18,092 bases of DNA, taken from Candidatus Krumholzibacteriia bacterium. GTDB taxonomy: Bacteria; Krumholzibacteriota; Krumholzibacteria; WVZY01; JAKEHA01. Of this stretch, positions 1 to 6,902 are shown piece by piece; position 1 is the stretch's first letter, and each line of letters opens with the position of its first letter. The notes beneath the pieces were generated by a model, which was not told where the DNA came from, ran no database searches, and saw nothing but the letters and a program-made list of their open reading frames with translations. Both the position numbers and the translations under genes were made by a program. The DNA is taken from assembly GCA_029863355.1 (NCBI GenBank), contig JAOTVO010000018.1, forward strand, positions 1 to 18,092. Direction: 5' to 3'.

Positions 1-469
1 TGGTGAGCGCCACCGCGATCCACGGCACCGGCGAGCGCGCCACGCCCTGCGCGACGTGGCGCAGGAACGAGAGCGGCATCAGGAGCACGTCGTAGGCGGC
101 GGCCACGAGCGCCGTTATCAGCATTCGCACCAGCCCGGCGGCCGTCACCACCAGCTCCATGACGAAGCGGAAGGCGCCGCCCCAGAAGGCCAGGATCGAC
201 TTGCCCAGGTCCCACCACGTGACGAACAACGCCGTGATGAACTCATGCCGGTTCTGGCGAATCGGTATGGAGAGCACCGACGCCACCGTCGCCCACGCGC
301 CGGCCACGATGGCGGCCGCCGGAAGCAGCAGAAACACGCGCTTGGCGGCGAGGAGCCACGCGGTCTCCCCCGAGCCCCAGGCGAAGCGCACCAGCGCCTC
401 CTGGAAGAGCATGGGGAAGAACACGATCGATAGTACTGTGCGCACGACGGGGTCATTCATGCTCATCAT
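1..469 (-). CDS. Membrane protein of unknown function, N-terminal part (runs off left edge)
   Basis: The frame opens with ATG at 469 (ATGATGAGCATG) and stays open to the window edge, giving 156 residues with no stop. A good Shine-Dalgarno sequence, GGGAGG, ends 6 nt before the ATG, which decides the start. The protein is hydrophobic. It has a short N-terminal helix (about residues 8-24), a clear membrane segment near residues 44-68 (KRVFLLLPAAAIVAGAWATV), and further hydrophobic stretches at about 78-98 and 102-134. There is no cleavable signal peptide. Codon use is strongly G/C-ending, like its neighbours. I do not recognise the family. The C-terminus is outside the window, so no function is proposed. 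It is separated from the next minus-strand gene by about 400 nt and is probably a separate transcription unit. Confidence 0.75.
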   Translation of the reverse strand, partial: MMSMNDPVVRTVLSIVFFPMLFQEALVRFAWGSGETAWLLAAKRVFLLLPAAAIVAGAWATVASVLSIPIRQNRHEFITALFVTWWDLGKSILAFWGGAFRFVMELVVTAAGLVRMLITALVAAAYDVLLMPLSFLRHVAQGVARSPVPWIAVALT

Positions 470-677
470 GGTTCGCCTCCCTGACGCGGACCGATGAAAC
501 CACGAGCCGCGCGGGCGTGTTGCATCCGCGGCGGCTCGGCGATGGATGTATCGCTTATTGTCGTGCGGGCGGCGCAACGCCCGTGCCGCTCCCCGGGTGG
601 TGGTGTCGCCGGGTAGCGCAGGGCGGAAGCCGATGCCCGGTACCATCCCAGCGCTTCGCGACGCGTGGAGACGATAT

Positions 678-716
678 GGGGCAACGCCGCGCGACTCTAC
701 CCCATTGCGTTGCCCC
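678..716. repeat. 10-bp perfect inverted repeat with 19-nt spacer
   Basis: GGGGCAACGC (678-687) is repeated inverted as GCGTTGCCCC (707-716). Outside the arms, TAT and GATA nearly extend the match to 13 bp with one extra base. It lies between the terminator hairpin at 778-811 and the left-edge gene, so it would fall in that gene's upstream region. It could be an operator or an mRNA leader stem. Confidence 0.5.
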
Positions 717-777
717 GATAGGCCCAGTAGTCGTGCATTATGGACCGGCGTGTTGCGATGCGCGGGGGAGGCATACG

Positions 778-811
778 CCACCGGCCGGCCCCGAGTGGGG
801 CCGGCCGGTGG
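778..811 (-). terminator. Hairpin terminator of the DQFG-repeat protein gene
   Basis: A perfect 15-bp stem, CCACCGGCCGGCCCC (778-792) with GGGGCCGGCCGGTGG (797-811), closes a 4-nt loop, GAGT. It starts 54 nt past the stop codon of the minus-strand gene at 866-1639. No T-run follows on the minus strand (the sequence reads CGTATGCC), so it is an atypical intrinsic terminator or a 3'-end stabilising hairpin. Confidence 0.6.
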
Positions 812-865
812 GGTCGGGCGTCGCTGAGTGCCCACTCTCTCCCGCGGCGCCAGCTCGCTTCGCTG

Positions 866-1639
866 CTAGTCCTCTCCGTAGAGCGCCTTAATCCGGCCCC
901 ACGTGGACTCCTCGGCGGGGTTGGTGTGCTCCTTGATGGCGGGCACGCAGAGACAGTCGCTGTAGAGGAGATCCAGGTTGAACGACCCGAACTGGTCGAC
1001 GGCGTTCACCGGAATGCCGTAGGAGCGCGGATCGTCGATGAAGTAGCAGGCCAGGTGCGGAAAGGGATCCACGATTGGCCACACGAAGCCGGTCGGGTCG
1101 GTCTTCTCGACGGGGTTGCAGAGTAATTTGGCCTCGAAAACGAAGACCTGCACGGTCCCGAACTGATCGGTCAGTGTGACCGGCATCCCGACGCTCGGCC
1201 CAAGAGCCTCGTAGCAGAGGTAGTGGTTCCGAAACGGCAACGGCGGATACGGGGGCAGCACGTTCTTGAGCGCCGGATTGAGCAGGTAAACGGCGTCGCC
1301 CGTCGTCCAGACGTTGCCGCCGAACTGGTCGAGGACGGTGACGGTCCGCGGCGGCTGGGGCACCTGAATGCGCCACCAGAGTTGGTGGGCGGTGCTATCT
1401 ACGAAGCCCTCGCCGTTCTTGTCCGCCGGGGTGGCGAGCCTCTCGAGGTAGAAGTCGGTGACCGTAAACTCGCCGAACTGGTCATGCAGGGTGACGGGCA
1501 TGAACATCGGCGGTCCCGGCGCGACGTAGACCTTGTAGTGGTTCTCCAGCGGCAGGACCTGGGCAATACCCACAGAGCTCAACAGTGCGGTCGCGGCGAC
1601 GGCCAGCAGGGCCGCCGCCAAAATGGGGCAGCGTTTCAT
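866..1639 (-). CDS. Secreted protein with four DQFG repeats
   Basis: The product has 257 residues. The ATG at 1639 is chosen because GGAGGA lies just upstream and the product then begins with a Sec signal peptide (MKRCPILAAALLAVAATALL, cleavage near residue 26, GIAQ). A longer open frame upstream is not needed. The mature part is an internal duplication of about 105 residues: NHYKVY at 33 matches NHYLCY at 138. Each half carries two VxxxDQFG units, so DQFG occurs at 53-56, 104-107, 158-161 and 215-218. The second half has paired cysteines (LLCNPVEK, LACYF, CLCVPAIK). This pattern is familiar from secreted environmental proteins of unknown function, and I believe it corresponds to a DUF7450-type domain, though I could not check. 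The C-terminus ends STWGRIKALYGED. Exported location is well supported; function is unknown. It has its own promoter at 1816-1844 and a 3' hairpin at 778-811. Confidence 0.85.
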   Translation of the reverse strand: MKRCPILAAALLAVAATALLSSVGIAQVLPLENHYKVYVAPGPPMFMPVTLHDQFGEFTVTDFYLERLATPADKNGEGFVDSTAHQLWWRIQVPQPPRTVTVLDQFGGNVWTTGDAVYLLNPALKNVLPPYPPLPFRNHYLCYEALGPSVGMPVTLTDQFGTVQVFVFEAKLLCNPVEKTDPTGFVWPIVDPFPHLACYFIDDPRSYGIPVNAVDQFGSFNLDLLYSDCLCVPAIKEHTNPAEESTWGRIKALYGED

Positions 1640-1967
1640 GACAGTTCCTCCGGATGAACCTCCTTGGGGGTGCACTGCAACGGACGATTCTCGGTCGCGG
1701 CGGGAAGCGCGGGTGTCGGACGCCGGTGACGGAGGCGCAGCATGCGGTGCGCGGCAAGGTGGGTTGGCAGACGTGCGCCGCCGAGGCTGTGCGGTCCCCG
1801 ACGCGAGGCCCGCGCATTGTAGCACGGCCGGTGCCAACGGTCAAGAGCGCTCTGCGCCGCCGGCGCCGCCGAGATTAGGTCTGGACCCGGGCCATGGGCC
1901 GGGCTACCATTCCGCCTTTCGACCCCGCTTTCGGACCTGGGACGCCCTGACCGCATAGGAGAAAGAC
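1640..1967. other. Divergent intergenic region
   Basis: These 328 nt separate the DQFG-repeat protein gene (-) from the peptide transporter gene (+). They hold the minus-strand promoter at 1816-1844, leaving a leader of about 170 nt for the minus-strand gene. On the plus side I see only a ribosome binding site (AGGAGA, about 8 nt before the ATG at 1968) and an imperfect GC palindrome around 1886-1903 (CCCGGGCCATGGGCCGGG). I found no convincing plus-strand promoter and no further gene. Confidence 0.6.
1816..1844 (-). promoter_or_regulatory. Sigma70-type promoter of the DQFG-repeat protein gene
   Basis: On the minus strand, TTGACC (1844-1839) and TACAAT (1821-1816) are separated by exactly 17 nt. 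Each matches 5 of 6 consensus bases, and TG one base before the -10 makes it an extended -10 element. Transcription would start near 1809. Confidence 0.7.
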
Positions 1968-3632
1968 ATGTTCAAAGGACATCCGCGAGGATTGCCCGTC
2001 CTGTTCTTCACCGAGATGTGGGAGCGCTTCGGGTTTTACCTGATGCTGGGGATCTTCTCCCTGTACATGCTCGACCCCTCGGAGTCGGGGCCCTTCGGCG
2101 GCCTGGGCTTCACCCGGGAGTGGGCGGCCGAGGTGTACGGGACGTACCTGGCGCTGGTCTACCTGACCCCGTTCTTCGGCGGCATCATCGCCGACCGCTT
2201 CCTGGGCTATCGCAAGTGCGTCTTCATCGGGGGGCTGCTCATGGCCGCGGGCTACCTGCTCCTGGCCGTGCCGGGTATCAAGATCTTCTACATCGGGCTC
2301 TTGCTGATCGTGCTGGGCAACGGGTTCTTCAAGCCCAACATCTCGACCATCGTGGGCCGGCTCTATCCGGAGGGGAGCCCCCTGAAGGACGCGGGCTACA
2401 ACATCTTCTACATGGGCATCAACGTCGGCGCCTTCGTGTGCAACTTCGTGGCCGCCATCCTGCGCAATCGCTTCGGGTGGGGATACGCCTTCGCCGCGGC
2501 GGGCATCGGCATGGTCATCGGCGTGATCACGTTCTATTTGGGCCAGCGGCACCTGCGCCAGGTCGAGGACCGCGGCGAGGCGGGGTCTGTGGCGGATTCG
2601 GGCATCCTCGGACGCATCGTCACCCAGATCCTGGTGCCCGCGGCGATCGCGGGCTTCGTGGGCTACAAGTTCCTCGGCGGCGCCTTCGGCGGCGGGCCCA
2701 GCGGGGCGGCAACGGCCGCCTTCCTGTTCGCGACGATCCCCGTGGTGGTGTACTTCGTGATGCTCTGGGCGCGCGCCCCGCACGGGGAGAAGGGCCCCAT
2801 CGGCGCGCTCCTCTCGATCTTCGCCGTGGTGATCGTCTTCTGGATGATCTTCCACCAGAACGGATCGTCGCTCACCTACTGGGCCGACGAGAACACCAAA
2901 CGCGAGGCGGGCTCGCTGGCGCCCATGCTACGCACGTTCTACTTCGACCAGGACGCCACCATCGGTCAGACCGTCACCGATCCCGAGGCACAGGGCTCGT
3001 ACTGGCGCAACGTCCCGCCCGAACAGCGGCCCGCCGAGGGCCAGAAGGTCACGCTCATATCCACCGAGCTCTTCCAGTCCGTCAACCCGTTCTTCGTGGT
3101 GGTGCTCACGCCGGTGGTGGTGGGCGTGTTCGGATGGCTGCGCCGGCGCGGGCGGGAGCCCTCGACGCCGGGCAAGATCGCCTGGGGAATGCTGATCACC
3201 GCCATTTCCACGCTGTTCATGATTGCGGCCGTGCGCATGACGCACGGCGGGGAGTTCAAGGCCTCGCCCATGTGGCTGGTGGGGACGTACAGCGTGATCA
3301 CGGTGGGCGAATTGTGCCTCTCGCCCATGGGCCTGGCGCTGGTCTCGAAGCTCTCGCCCAAGCGCGTCACGTCCCTCATGATGGGGGGCTGGTTCCTGGC
3401 GGTGGCCATCGGCAACAAGCTCTCGGGCGTGCTGGCCGGACTCTGGGAGCGCATCCCGCTGGAGGGGATCTTCTGGATCAACTGCGTGAGCGCGATCGTC
3501 GCGGCCGGCGCCATCGCTTTGTTGACGCCGTGGATTCGCCGCGTGATGGCGCAGCACGAGAAGGACGCGCCGGGACGCGCGGCGGCAGACGCGGCGCGGG
3601 CCGCGGCGCGCGCGGAGGGAAGCACGAGCTAG
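1968..3632 (+). CDS. POT/PTR-family proton-dependent oligopeptide transporter
   Basis: The product has 554 residues, longer than typical bacterial POT proteins (around 480-500). The N-terminal signature E16-MWE-R20-FGFY is the ExxERFxYY proton-coupling motif of the family. It is followed by GGIIADRFLGYRKC and the second signature GNGFFKPNIST, both typical of POT. Alternating hydrophobic segments account for the usual 12-14 helices. A hydrophilic insert around residues 305-365 precedes a helix starting NPFFVVVLTPVV. The tail after the last helix is Ala/Arg-rich. These carriers import di- and tripeptides with protons through the inner membrane; substrate range here is unknown. AGGAGA about 8 nt upstream supports the ATG. 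The gene stands alone, divergent from one secreted-protein gene and convergent with another, with a shared hairpin at 3672-3709. Confidence 0.92.
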   Translation: MFKGHPRGLPVLFFTEMWERFGFYLMLGIFSLYMLDPSESGPFGGLGFTREWAAEVYGTYLALVYLTPFFGGIIADRFLGYRKCVFIGGLLMAAGYLLLAVPGIKIFYIGLLLIVLGNGFFKPNISTIVGRLYPEGSPLKDAGYNIFYMGINVGAFVCNFVAAILRNRFGWGYAFAAAGIGMVIGVITFYLGQRHLRQVEDRGEAGSVADSGILGRIVTQILVPAAIAGFVGYKFLGGAFGGGPSGAATAAFLFATIPVVVYFVMLWARAPHGEKGPIGALLSIFAVVIVFWMIFHQNGSSLTYWADENTKREAGSLAPMLRTFYFDQDATIGQTVTDPEAQGSYWRNVPPEQRPAEGQKVTLISTELFQSVNPFFVVVLTPVVVGVFGWLRRRGREPSTPGKIAWGMLITAISTLFMIAAVRMTHGGEFKASPMWLVGTYSVITVGELCLSPMGLALVSKLSPKRVTSLMMGGWFLAVAIGNKLSGVLAGLWERIPLEGIFWINCVSAIVAAGAIALLTPWIRRVMAQHEKDAPGRAAADAARAAARAEGSTS

Positions 3633-3671
3633 GGCCTGCGGGAAGTTCCTGCCGATCGTGACGCAAGTGAA

Positions 3672-3709
3672 AGAGCCCGGCCGCCGGAAGCATCCAGCGG
3701 CCGGGCTCT
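3672..3709. terminator. Bidirectional hairpin terminator between convergent genes
   Basis: A perfect 13-bp stem, AGAGCCCGGCCGC (3672-3684) with GCGGCCGGGCTCT (3697-3709), has a 12-nt loop. It lies 39 nt past the transporter stop and 23 nt past the stop of the convergent secreted-protein gene, so it can serve both. The minus side is followed by TTTCACTT, the plus side by CTCGTTCC; neither is a real T-tract. Confidence 0.75.
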
Positions 3710-3732
3710 CTCGTTCCCCCGGACCAGGGGGG

Positions 3733-5919
3733 TTACTTCATCATCACCAACTTGCTCGTGGCGACGAACTTGCCCGCCTCCATGCGAGCGAAGTAGACGC
3801 CGGACGGTGCGATCCGTCCCGCCGCGTCCATGCCGTTCCACTCGGCGACGTGGATGCCCACGCCACGGTCCTCGTCGACGAGCGTGCGCACCAGGCGGCC
3901 GGCGGCGTCGAAGATGGAGATCGTAACGTGCGCCGCCTCGGCCAGGTCGAAGCGAATCGACGTCGTCGGGTTGAACGGGTTGGGCTTGTTGTTGTGCAGG
4001 GCCGTGACCAGCTCGGGCACGGTGATCTCGATGGTCGGCGAGAAGAACTCACCGTCGATGTCCACCGCGCCGATGTAGTACGCGTAGGTCTTGCCCGGCT
4101 CGACGAGCGCGTCCACGAAGTGGAAGTGACGCCCGTTGCCCAGCTCGACGCTCTTGTAGCGGATGGGAGAGGCTCCCTTCTCGCCGCGGTACACGTTGAC
4201 GCGCAGCGCGCCCGCGCTCGCGGCCAGCTGCGCCTTGAGCTCCACGCCGCCCGCGGCCATGCGCGCCTCGAAGTTGGAGACGGCCACGGCGACCGGGGCG
4301 CAGCCCAGGTTGAAGCTGCCCCAGTGCGTCGCCCAGCGGCCGTCCTCCGTCGGGCAGCAGCCGAGGATCGTCCCGCGCGTCGAGGCGTACTCGTTGAATA
4401 CCCAGAAGGTGGCGTCGTCCGCCGGATCGATGGCCATGGCGGTGTAGTCGCCCCAGCGGTTACGCGGACCGCCGAACCAGCGGCTGTAGAAGTCGACGCC
4501 CGCCTGCAGGACGCCGGTGGGCTGCGTCGTTCCCGGCGCATCGCCGGAGAGGCGGCCCGTGTAGTACGCGCCCGGGTAGATGCATTGACCCGACGCGGCG
4601 AAGCCGATGGACATGTTGTCGCACTTGTCCACCGCCACGGACGGGAAGAACGTGTAGGTGTCAGTGCAGAGGTCTTCCGCACCCACGTTGCCCTCGTCGG
4701 CGCACAGGATGCCGCCGATGCCACCCGTCGTGTCCAGGCGCCACCAGTGCGCCGTGGTCTGTCCGTTGTCGGGACCCGCGTTGGGGATGATCGTCGCCGT
4801 CAGGTAGAGCTGGTTGTTGCGCCACACGGCGTCGAGCGCGCGCCGGTCGTTGACCTCGACCAGAATCGGCGTGCCCAGCTGCGGGGCGTCGGGCAGGGCC
4901 GGGAAGCCGTAGATGCCGCCCACGTTCTCGATGTCAGCGCAGGTGACGAACGTGCTCGTGAAGACCGGGACGCCCAGCGGGCTGGTAACCTCGATCACAA
5001 GTACGGCCTCCGGCTGCCCCGGGCCGCCGAAGGTGAGCCCGCTGTACGAGACGAGGTACGTGCCCATGTTCGGCGGCAGGGCGGCCCCGTACATGTGCGA
5101 CGGCATCGTCGTGGTCTGGAAGCCTCCGACACCGGCGGCCGTGTACGGGTCATAGACGTTGAACGAGATGGCGCCGCCCGCGTAGAGCGGGTTCTTGTCG
5201 ATGATCCACAGTCGCGATCCCCCGTAGAAGCCGGGGAAGGTGAACATGTTGTTCGTGATGTAGATCGCCTTGTCGTCCACGGCCAGACCCGGATAGTCGG
5301 CCCAGTGCTCGACGCCGCCGATGAGCAGCTTGGAGTTGATCGCCCCGTACCACCAGCCCCCGTTGGGGTCGTTGGTCTTCGAGACGGCGACCAGGATGTA
5401 GGAGCCGGTCGGCGCGGTCGTGCGCTCGAGCGTGATCACGACGAAGCGGTCGGCATACTGGTCGTAGAGCACCTTGGGGTCGAACGTGCTCGTGCCCAGC
5501 GGGGGACCGATGGGCGAGAAGAACGAGTTGAGGCTCTGGAACGGCGACGCCCCCCCGACCTTGGTGAACCACTGGATCATGCAGTTGACCACGTTCAGCA
5601 CGTGGAAGGGACCCGCGGCACCGTGGGGGTCGGGCGGGATGAAGTAGAACCCGCCGTTGACGAGGGGGTTGTCGTTGAAGTTGACGCCGCCCCAGCTCGT
5701 GTTGAGCGGCGGCGCCCCAAACGGACGAGGGTCGATCCCTTTGCCGACCGACGGCACGATCGTCGTCTGGAGCGGAACCATATCCACGCTCGGAGCGATG
5801 GACGGCTCCGGCGGCGCCGGGTCGAGCTGCGGGGGAGCCGCATTCGCGACCGTCGTCGCTGCGAGCAGGCCGAAGGCGAGCACAATCGCCCCGGCGCGAA
5901 GCACATAGCGTAAGCGCAT
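3733..5919 (-). CDS. Large secreted protein with FlgD-like C-terminal domain
   Basis: The product has 728 residues. The ATG at 5919 is preferred over an upstream in-frame start (5949) because GGGAGG lies about 8 nt before it and it gives a clean Sec signal peptide (MRLRYVLRAGAIVLAFGLLA, cleavage after ANA27). Residues of about 60-560 form a long beta-rich region with PPDPHGAAGPFHVLNVVN, VLYDQYADRFVVITLE, DYPGLAVDDKAIYITNN, FFPSVAVD and WGDYTAMAIDPADDATFWV, a pattern known from surface proteins with a propeller-like fold. Residues of about 565-640 resemble a fibronectin type III module. From about 645 to the end lies a FlgD-like Ig domain starting KPNPFNPTTSIRF and containing IFDAAGRLVRTL and GVYFARMEAG. 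That domain typically sits at the C-terminus of exported proteins in FCB and related phyla, where it is thought to act in surface sorting. Export is well supported; the actual function is unknown. Confidence 0.88.
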   Translation of the reverse strand: MRLRYVLRAGAIVLAFGLLAATTVANAAPPQLDPAPPEPSIAPSVDMVPLQTTIVPSVGKGIDPRPFGAPPLNTSWGGVNFNDNPLVNGGFYFIPPDPHGAAGPFHVLNVVNCMIQWFTKVGGASPFQSLNSFFSPIGPPLGTSTFDPKVLYDQYADRFVVITLERTTAPTGSYILVAVSKTNDPNGGWWYGAINSKLLIGGVEHWADYPGLAVDDKAIYITNNMFTFPGFYGGSRLWIIDKNPLYAGGAISFNVYDPYTAAGVGGFQTTTMPSHMYGAALPPNMGTYLVSYSGLTFGGPGQPEAVLVIEVTSPLGVPVFTSTFVTCADIENVGGIYGFPALPDAPQLGTPILVEVNDRRALDAVWRNNQLYLTATIIPNAGPDNGQTTAHWWRLDTTGGIGGILCADEGNVGAEDLCTDTYTFFPSVAVDKCDNMSIGFAASGQCIYPGAYYTGRLSGDAPGTTQPTGVLQAGVDFYSRWFGGPRNRWGDYTAMAIDPADDATFWVFNEYASTRGTILGCCPTEDGRWATHWGSFNLGCAPVAVAVSNFEARMAAGGVELKAQLAASAGALRVNVYRGEKGASPIRYKSVELGNGRHFHFVDALVEPGKTYAYYIGAVDIDGEFFSPTIEITVPELVTALHNNKPNPFNPTTSIRFDLAEAAHVTISIFDAAGRLVRTLVDEDRGVGIHVAEWNGMDAAGRIAPSGVYFARMEAGKFVATSKLVMMK

Positions 5920-6006
5920 GTCAGAATCCTCCCAGGGGTTCGGGTTCAAAGCGCTGACTGCCTAAGTCGGGTACTGCTTGCGCGGGTACTGCTGCGCGGA
6001 CTGAAG

Positions 6007-6022
6007 GCCGGTGGGAACCGGC
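6007..6022 (-). other. Stem-loop at the predicted 5' end of the secreted-protein mRNA
   Basis: GCCGGT (6007-6012) and ACCGGC (6017-6022) form a perfect 6-bp stem with a 4-nt loop. The promoter at 6031-6060 predicts transcription from about 6024, so the hairpin would occupy nearly the very 5' end of the transcript, where it could slow decay. Confidence 0.4.
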
Positions 6023-6030
6023 GTGGACGG

Positions 6031-6060
6031 ATTCTAGCACGGATTTGGTGGCTTTTGCAA
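6031..6060 (-). promoter_or_regulatory. Sigma70-type promoter of the large secreted-protein gene
   Basis: On the minus strand TTGCAA (6060-6055) and TAGAAT (6036-6031) are 18 nt apart, matching 4 and 5 of 6 consensus bases. TG before the -10 (GTGCTAGAAT) makes an extended -10. The -35 lies only 5 bp beyond the stop codon of the upstream phosphatase gene on the same strand, so it restarts transcription right after that operon. Confidence 0.65.
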
Positions 6061-6065
6061 GGGGC

Positions 6066-6902
6066 TTATTGGGCCCGGCTACCCCGCCTCCTGAAGGCGA
6101 GGACGGCCAGGTCGTCGGGCTTGCTGGGGCCGGCCGGAGGGGGCGCGGTCATGCGCTCGCGGCTGGCCCGGGCCAGGGCGGCCACGCCGCCGTCGAGGCC
6201 TCCCTTGCGGATATGCTCGATGATCTCGTCGAAAGTCAGGTTGTCGAACAACCCGTCCGAGGCGATCAGCATCGTGTCGCGCGCGGCGAGCGGCACGCTC
6301 GGCCCCATCTCGATGCGCATGTCGGGGGTGCCCACCATGTTGGTCAGCAGGTGGCGATCCTTGTGGGCGAGGGCCTGGTCCTCGTCGAGGAGTCCCGCTT
6401 CGAGCGCGTGCCCCGCGGGTGAGTGGTCGACCGTGCGCACCTTCAGTCGGCCCCGTTGGCCCACCACGAGCACGCCCGAATCACCCACGTGATACGTGCG
6501 CACCCATTTCTGCTCGATCTCGACCACGGCCAGCGTCGTGGCCGCGCCCAACCCCATGGCGAGCACCGACTCGTTGGCCATCTCGATGCCGTCGAGAATC
6601 GCGGCGCGCACGTCGTCCTCGGCGGCCTCGCGGCTGCGCACCGAGGCCGCGATCGACTCCAATGCCAGACGGGCCGCGGCGTCGCCGGCCGGGTGCCCGC
6701 TGGCCCCGTCGGCGACGGCGAGCACGGCGCCTTCCGCACCCATGGACAACACCAGCGCGGCGTCCTCGTTGGGCCCTTCGCGGTCCGGGCTGCGCGCCAG
6801 AAAGACCGAGACCGTCCCGCCCGCAACAGCGACTTCCACGGGCGCCTCCATGTGCGCGTCCAAGAAGAACAGCGGCTCGCCGCTCGCGACGGGGGCCATC
6901 AT
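6066..6902 (-). CDS. PP2C-family Ser/Thr protein phosphatase
   Basis: The product has 278 residues. The frame is open well upstream (to 7616), but that part lies inside the kinase gene. The start at 6902 (ATGATG) is chosen because it overlaps the kinase stop in an ATGA junction and the recognisable domain begins right after it. Metal-binding motifs of the PPM/PP2C family are present in order: PNED45-47, VADGASGH (D65, G66), HVGDSG (D141), IASDGLFDN (D216) and KPDDLAVL (D263, D264). These residues coordinate two Mn/Mg ions and activate water for dephosphorylation of Ser/Thr. The DGASGH motif varies from the usual DGMGGH, and a serine at the second glycine is tolerated in the family. There is no membrane segment, so it should be cytosolic. 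Coupling to the kinase implies that it reverses that kinase's phosphorylation. It is a single-domain protein of near-usual length. Confidence 0.93.
   Translation of the reverse strand: MMAPVASGEPLFFLDAHMEAPVEVAVAGGTVSVFLARSPDREGPNEDAALVLSMGAEGAVLAVADGASGHPAGDAAARLALESIAASVRSREAAEDDVRAAILDGIEMANESVLAMGLGAATTLAVVEIEQKWVRTYHVGDSGVLVVGQRGRLKVRTVDHSPAGHALEAGLLDEDQALAHKDRHLLTNMVGTPDMRIEMGPSVPLAARDTMLIASDGLFDNLTFDEIIEHIRKGGLDGGVAALARASRERMTAPPPAGPSKPDDLAVLAFRRRGSRAQ

Larger units (their letters stand above)
470..865. other. Intergenic region with two strong inverted repeats
   Basis: About 395 nt lie between two minus-strand genes. I see no credible coding frame: frames that cross it lack a ribosome binding site and recognisable protein. 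It holds a terminator-like stem at 778-811, a 10-bp inverted repeat at 678-716 and a weaker 6-bp stem at 566-583 (CGGGCG/CGCCCG). Any promoter of the left-edge gene should lie here, but I found no convincing -35/-10 pair. Confidence 0.6.

Noticed and set aside
1640..1837. N-terminal extension of the DQFG-repeat protein by 66 codons.
   Set aside because: It would bury the signal peptide, and it runs up to and across the predicted transcription start. ATG 1639 has its own ribosome binding site.
1886..1903. GC palindrome CCCGGGCCATGGGCCGGG upstream of the peptide transporter.
   Set aside because: Imperfect (one unpaired G) and easily expected in sequence of this composition; too weak to call an operator.
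1875..2855. Minus-strand open frame of 326 codons opposite the peptide transporter.
   Set aside because: Hydrophilic mirror image of a transporter with conserved POT motifs; no independent support.
3658..5913. Plus-strand open frame of 751 codons opposite the large secreted-protein gene.
   Set aside because: It is the mirror frame of a gene with a signal peptide, ribosome binding site and recognisable C-terminal domain. Its product is Arg/Val/Asp-rich low-complexity sequence with no known motif, an expected artefact of G/C-ending codons.
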